Of a stretch of DNA of 64,000 nt, positions 60,552 to 64,000 are shown one piece after another; position 1 is the stretch's first letter; every line of letters starts with the position of its first letter. The notes under the pieces are model-generated. The model was not told where the DNA came from and did no database searches. It saw only the letters and a program-made list of their open reading frames with translations. Where the stretch lies: NCBI GenBank assembly GCA_016715065.1, contig JADKBN010000029.1:124001-188000 (forward strand). The letters are read 5' to 3'. The position numbers and the translations under genes were made by a program. The stretch comes from Fibrobacterota bacterium. GTDB taxonomy: Bacteria; Fibrobacterota; Fibrobacteria; UBA5070.

Positions 60552-63500
60552 ATGAAATCACAAGCCATCGTTGTCTTGTCTGTTCTCCTGTTTGCTTCCT
60601 GCAACCAGGACGCCACCACCCAACCCGTGGACAAGTCCCCTCGCCAATTTTCGCCGCGATTGGTCGCCGTGCCTCCCGCCAGTATCGTGTTGGTGGAAAT
60701 CTCCTCCCAACCATTTGGCACAGTGGGAGGCAATGGCATCCTGGCCCAAAACGAGGCTGATTGGAACCAGAAATCCATCCAAATCCACAATCTGCCCCAA
60801 GGCACCTTGTGGTTTCGCGTGAGCGGCCTCGGCAGCGACCGATCTCGTGAATGGAGTTCCACCGGAAACGTACCCTCCATGGGGACATCCGTAGTGGACA
60901 TTGGCGGCACGAGCGGGGTCCCCATCACCACTGCGCCTGCCGTTTCCATCACGGCAACGACCAACGGAAACAGATTGCAACTCTTCTGCTCAAGCAGCTC
61001 GGGCTCCAGCCACCACCCTGTTTGGACCGAGGGAAATTCAAGCCCGGCTCCCGGGACATCCTACCAGTCCACGTCCAACCAGACCGTGGAGGTGGAGTTG
61101 CCGGTGAACTCCAAAATCACCAGCCGTTGCACCGATGGAACCACCTGGGGAGCGATCTCTTCGTGGGAGTGGGAGACGATTCCGAATGTGCCCGAGCCTG
61201 ATCTTTCCGTGGCGGGAAACGAACTCGAGCAACTGGACATCAGCGTGCCGCCGATGGGCACCACCGGAAGGGTGTCCTTCAGCGTCAAAAATATGCGCAC
61301 GGACATTCCCAACCCCCAAATCGCCCTCCGGACCGGGGGCAGTGCGGCTTTCCAGAGGTTCCCGCTCGCCTATTCCTTCGAAGTCAGCACCGCCACCAAG
61401 GTGGAGGCCTATCTGATCGGCTGGAGTGCCGTGTCCCACAGGTGGTTCAAAGGCCCGATCCAAACCACCATCTCGGGCACCCCTCTGCTCAAGGGGCCCG
61501 GAACCAGCTTCGGGCCTCCAGGCATCCAGGGCCCCATCCAGACCGGCGGCACGATCTTTTTCTCGCCGCCTTCGGCGATCGGCAATTACCAGAACATCCA
61601 CCTGGCTGTTTGGAACTCCATCCGCCAGACCACGACGCTGGAAGACCTGAACTATTCGGTGGTGGACTCGGCGCCCATGACCGTGAAAGCCTATGCGATC
61701 GGATGGAACCCCACCGCGGGAGACTGGTTCTACGGGAGGGAGTCCATCCTGACAGTTCCTGTCCAGTCTTCCATGAACCCGGTGGCGACGGCTCCCTCCA
61801 ACGAAGTTGCCCAGCCAACGGTGAGTTTGCCACCCACTGGCACGGGATCCATGTCCTTTGGGCTCCCCAATGGTTCCACGACCGACCGTTCCCTGGTGCG
61901 GGTGGTGGTCAAAAACTCCCTCGGAGAATGGGTAATCCACGATTTGAGCTACCAACTGCCCGTCAGTCCAGGCAGCACCGTCGAGTCGTACCTGATCGAG
62001 TGGAGTCCCACGGAAAGGCGCTGGAAGCAGGGGCAAGTTCTGGTTTCCAACATTTCCAGCTTCGAGCCGCCCACACCTCCAATCCTTTACATGGGCGGCG
62101 GTTCGTTCGGATCGCCCAACATCCTGGCCGATGGTTCCTTCCCGGTGATCGCCTCCTTCGAGAGCCCCATGGACATCCCCGCCGTGTACACGCCGCGCAA
62201 GATCGCCTATCGCACGTCGGCCATCGGGGCCATGGCCACCGGCGCCTTCGGGTACATCCAAGAAGGGACCACTGTCAGAATCGACGATCAGCTCCAACTG
62301 GAGGCCTTCGTGGTTGCTTGGGATGCATCCAGCTCCACCTGGAAGTCCGGGCAGTCTCGGACAGTCAATGTCTTCGGTGGGAAACCCTTCGGCAGTCCAA
62401 GTTTGACCATCGCCGGAGGAACCGCATTCAGCGAGCCCGGTGTGATCCTTCCTGTCGTACTGCCAGGGTATTTGCAATTCAGCTTCCCCACGACATTGCC
62501 CACCAATCTGGTGGACGCCAAGGTGGCCTACCAATTGGGATCCACCGGCGTCTGGCTGTACGCTACGCCGGGAGAACAGATCCCGATCCAGTCCCCGGTC
62601 CAACTGGTGGCATGCATCGTTGCCTGGAGTCCCTCGAACCAGCAGTGGATGGTCGGAAATGCCAAGAACGTGTACCTGAATCCCTACGGGACCACCACCT
62701 TGACCGCCCCCGGATTCGCCGACCTTGCCAACAACCCCATCGCCACGAGCTTGGAGGTGATGGGAACCTCGTTCACCATCAATATGAACGCCACCACCGG
62801 CAGCATTTTGTACACCACCGATGGCTCCACTCCCGCGCCCGGGACCACCTACACCCGGACGTGGAACAGCGGCAATATCATGGACATCCCGGCTGGAATG
62901 GATTCGATCGTGGTGCGCGCCGTCGCCTACGATGGAACTCGAATGTCGCCGGAAAACAAGATCACCGTGCATTTGCCTCGCTGGAGACCACTGGACACGC
63001 GCGACCTGGGTTGCCTGGTGCAGGGAGCCGCGGGCAAGGTCTTCGCCTGCGGCGACGGCACCGGCCCCAAGATGCTTGCCGACACCGGCTGGGTGGATCT
63101 GGTGCGCGACTGGAATCTGAGCGCCGCCCAAACCTTGTACGCCAACGATTCCGAGCTCGTGGCAGGCGTGGAAGGGGTTGTCTGGAGGATCCGGAAATTC
63201 GCGACCGTAGCCGAACGGGTGGGAACCACGGATTTGGGATGGGTGTACAGCCTCACCCGTCACCTGGGTGACCTGGTGGCCTCCACCGACATGGGAACCC
63301 TCTACTACTCCAGCTACGCTTGGAAAGCCATGCCGACCTTGACCGTCCTCGATGGCACGGGCCCCTTGTGGTCGGACGGAACGGGCCTGTGGCAGGGATC
63401 CGGCGAGGTGGTCGCGAAGTTCGGCTGGGATGCGCGCATTCCCGCCTACAACTGGATGGATTGGGGCACGAAGGCCTCCAACATCCGCGCCTTCGCCGTG

Positions 63501-63884
63501 GATTCGTTCTCCACCACCCTTCCCACATTGCGCGAGGACATGGTCGTCGCGACGGAATCCGGCATCTACCAGTGGAACACCTCGACGCCTTCCCTGATCG
63601 GTCGATCCTTGGTCCAATCGGATGTCGTCGGGATCGAAGGCATCGCATGGGGACCCCAAAAGCGCCTGTACATGGCCTTCACCAACGGATCCGGGCAAGG
63701 CGGGGTGCGTCGCTGCTTCGGCTGGGCGGGAACCTGGAATCCGGTCGCCTCCGGCTGGCCCGGACAACCGACGGGGAATCCCGTGGGCGCCCACGGAGTG
63801 GGGATCCATCGTCAAAACGACGGCACCCAGCGGGTGGTGGCCACCACCGAATGGGGCAGCTACACGGTCAATATCGGCAACTGA
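60552..63884 (+). CDS. Very large lipoprotein with five ~100-residue repeats and a chitobiase-like C-terminal domain
   Basis: 1110 residues. A lipoprotein signal ends LLFASC with Cys at residue 17. Five repeats of about 100 residues carry a common strand pattern of (Y/F/C)xxxW followed by Wxx(G/P), at about 286 (AYLIGWSAVSHRWFKGP), 380 (AYAIGWNPTAGDWFYGR), 479 (SYLIEWSPTERRWKQGQ), 585 (AFVVAWDASSSTWKSGQ) and 687 (ACIVAWSPSNQQWMVGN). A chitobiase C-terminal-like domain follows (ILYTTDGSTPAPGTTYT), then about 300 residues in a propeller-like beta arrangement. The ATG has GAGG. It is coupled to the CsgG-like gene. The role is unknown; the architecture suggests a surface adhesin or binding scaffold. 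Confidence 0.75.
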   Translation: MKSQAIVVLSVLLFASCNQDATTQPVDKSPRQFSPRLVAVPPASIVLVEISSQPFGTVGGNGILAQNEADWNQKSIQIHNLPQGTLWFRVSGLGSDRSREWSSTGNVPSMGTSVVDIGGTSGVPITTAPAVSITATTNGNRLQLFCSSSSGSSHHPVWTEGNSSPAPGTSYQSTSNQTVEVELPVNSKITSRCTDGTTWGAISSWEWETIPNVPEPDLSVAGNELEQLDISVPPMGTTGRVSFSVKNMRTDIPNPQIALRTGGSAAFQRFPLAYSFEVSTATKVEAYLIGWSAVSHRWFKGPIQTTISGTPLLKGPGTSFGPPGIQGPIQTGGTIFFSPPSAIGNYQNIHLAVWNSIRQTTTLEDLNYSVVDSAPMTVKAYAIGWNPTAGDWFYGRESILTVPVQSSMNPVATAPSNEVAQPTVSLPPTGTGSMSFGLPNGSTTDRSLVRVVVKNSLGEWVIHDLSYQLPVSPGSTVESYLIEWSPTERRWKQGQVLVSNISSFEPPTPPILYMGGGSFGSPNILADGSFPVIASFESPMDIPAVYTPRKIAYRTSAIGAMATGAFGYIQEGTTVRIDDQLQLEAFVVAWDASSSTWKSGQSRTVNVFGGKPFGSPSLTIAGGTAFSEPGVILPVVLPGYLQFSFPTTLPTNLVDAKVAYQLGSTGVWLYATPGEQIPIQSPVQLVACIVAWSPSNQQWMVGNAKNVYLNPYGTTTLTAPGFADLANNPIATSLEVMGTSFTINMNATTGSILYTTDGSTPAPGTTYTRTWNSGNIMDIPAGMDSIVVRAVAYDGTRMSPENKITVHLPRWRPLDTRDLGCLVQGAAGKVFACGDGTGPKMLADTGWVDLVRDWNLSAAQTLYANDSELVAGVEGVVWRIRKFATVAERVGTTDLGWVYSLTRHLGDLVASTDMGTLYYSSYAWKAMPTLTVLDGTGPLWSDGTGLWQGSGEVVAKFGWDARIPAYNWMDWGTKASNIRAFAVDSFSTTLPTLREDMVVATESGIYQWNTSTPSLIGRSLVQSDVVGIEGIAWGPQKRLYMAFTNGSGQGGVRRCFGWAGTWNPVASGWPGQPTGNPVGAHGVGIHRQNDGTQRVVATTEWGSYTVNIGN

Positions 63885-63932
63885 CCCCGCGGCGGGCGGA
63901 TCGAAAAGGGTGGAACGGCGAGAAACCATCCG

Positions 63933-64000
63933 CCGTTCGTCCTGAGGAGCGAAACGTCTCGAAGGGCGAGCGGCGATCCGGCCCAGGTTAGTCCTGGTTG
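63933..64000. repeat. Interspersed palindromic repeat, copy 4 (cut by the window end)
   Basis: CCGTTCGTCCTGAGGAGCGA followed by ACGTCTCGAAGGGCGA matches the left arms of the copies at 22992, 27697 and 47646. The right arm lies outside the window. It begins 48 bases after the stop of the large lipoprotein. Confidence 0.85.

Noticed and set aside
1..64000. tRNA, rRNA or tmRNA genes
   Set aside because: No TTCGANTC-type T-loop with a matching acceptor stem and no rRNA-like sequence was noticed.

Overview
The window looks like a chromosomal segment of a GC-rich member of the Fibrobacterota (the Fibrobacter phylum). Three things point there, by family knowledge rather than by any search. One is a regulator of the TIGR02147 type, a family described from Fibrobacter succinogenes (39400-40227). 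The second is C-terminal sorting tails of type IX secretion character on two plant-polymer enzymes (41682-43529 and 47821-48885). The third is a run of signal-peptide and lipoprotein genes with no recognisable homologue. The density of housekeeping genes and the absence of transposases, integrases or phage genes argue against a plasmid or island. No rRNA, tRNA or CRISPR array was seen.

Layout. 1-2.5 kb: the end of an elongation factor G gene and a small membrane-anchored protein. 11.8-2.5 kb (minus): a tightly packed operon starting with coaX and a UDP-glucuronate decarboxylase, running through four envelope genes (including a MotA/TolQ/ExbB-type channel and an ExbD-like partner), then purD, a DUF3108 protein and, perhaps separately, a fibronectin-III protein. 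12.0-13.2 kb (plus): two small genes. 18.6-13.2 kb (minus): a seven-gene chain, every junction overlapping: a PlsY-GpsA fusion, a MerR regulator, a small membrane protein, an ABC ATPase and permease, ubiX, ubiA. 18.6-23.1 kb: an AAA-ATPase/nuclease-like gene between long direct repeats, palindromic repeats and der. 24-32.8 kb (minus): a beta-barrel protein, a flavodoxin, ispH, a HAD/UbiB-like fusion, then ftsK-gcvT-STAS-purN. 32.8-41.5 kb: pdxB, a large lipoprotein, HU-smpB-amidase, a TIGR02147/lipoprotein pair and a frameshifted acetylesterase. 41.7-48.9 kb: a secreted alpha-galactosidase, a ferritin-like protein paired with an atypical P-type ATPase, a Ser/Thr kinase and a secreted esterase. 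49-64 kb: an unknown protein, an M16 peptidase pair, a two-component pair with an HDOD output, recN, a CDP-alcohol phosphatidyltransferase, and a CsgG-like protein next to a very large repeat lipoprotein.

How the genes work together. Head-to-tail genes commonly overlap by 4 bases (ATGA, GTGA, TTGA or CTGA), so translational coupling is widespread and many starts are not ATG. The extracellular enzymes (alpha-galactosidase with NPCBM, acetylesterase, CE1-type esterase) fit a plant-polysaccharide degrader that sorts enzymes through type IX secretion. The most unusual items are: the ExbB/ExbD-like motor operon with a large Ig-like partner; the HAD/UbiB-like pseudokinase fusion; the P-type ATPase that has lost the usual metal-site residues, next to an EncFtn-like ferritin without a targeting tail; the PlsY-GpsA fusion; and the large lipoprotein with five roughly 100-residue repeats.
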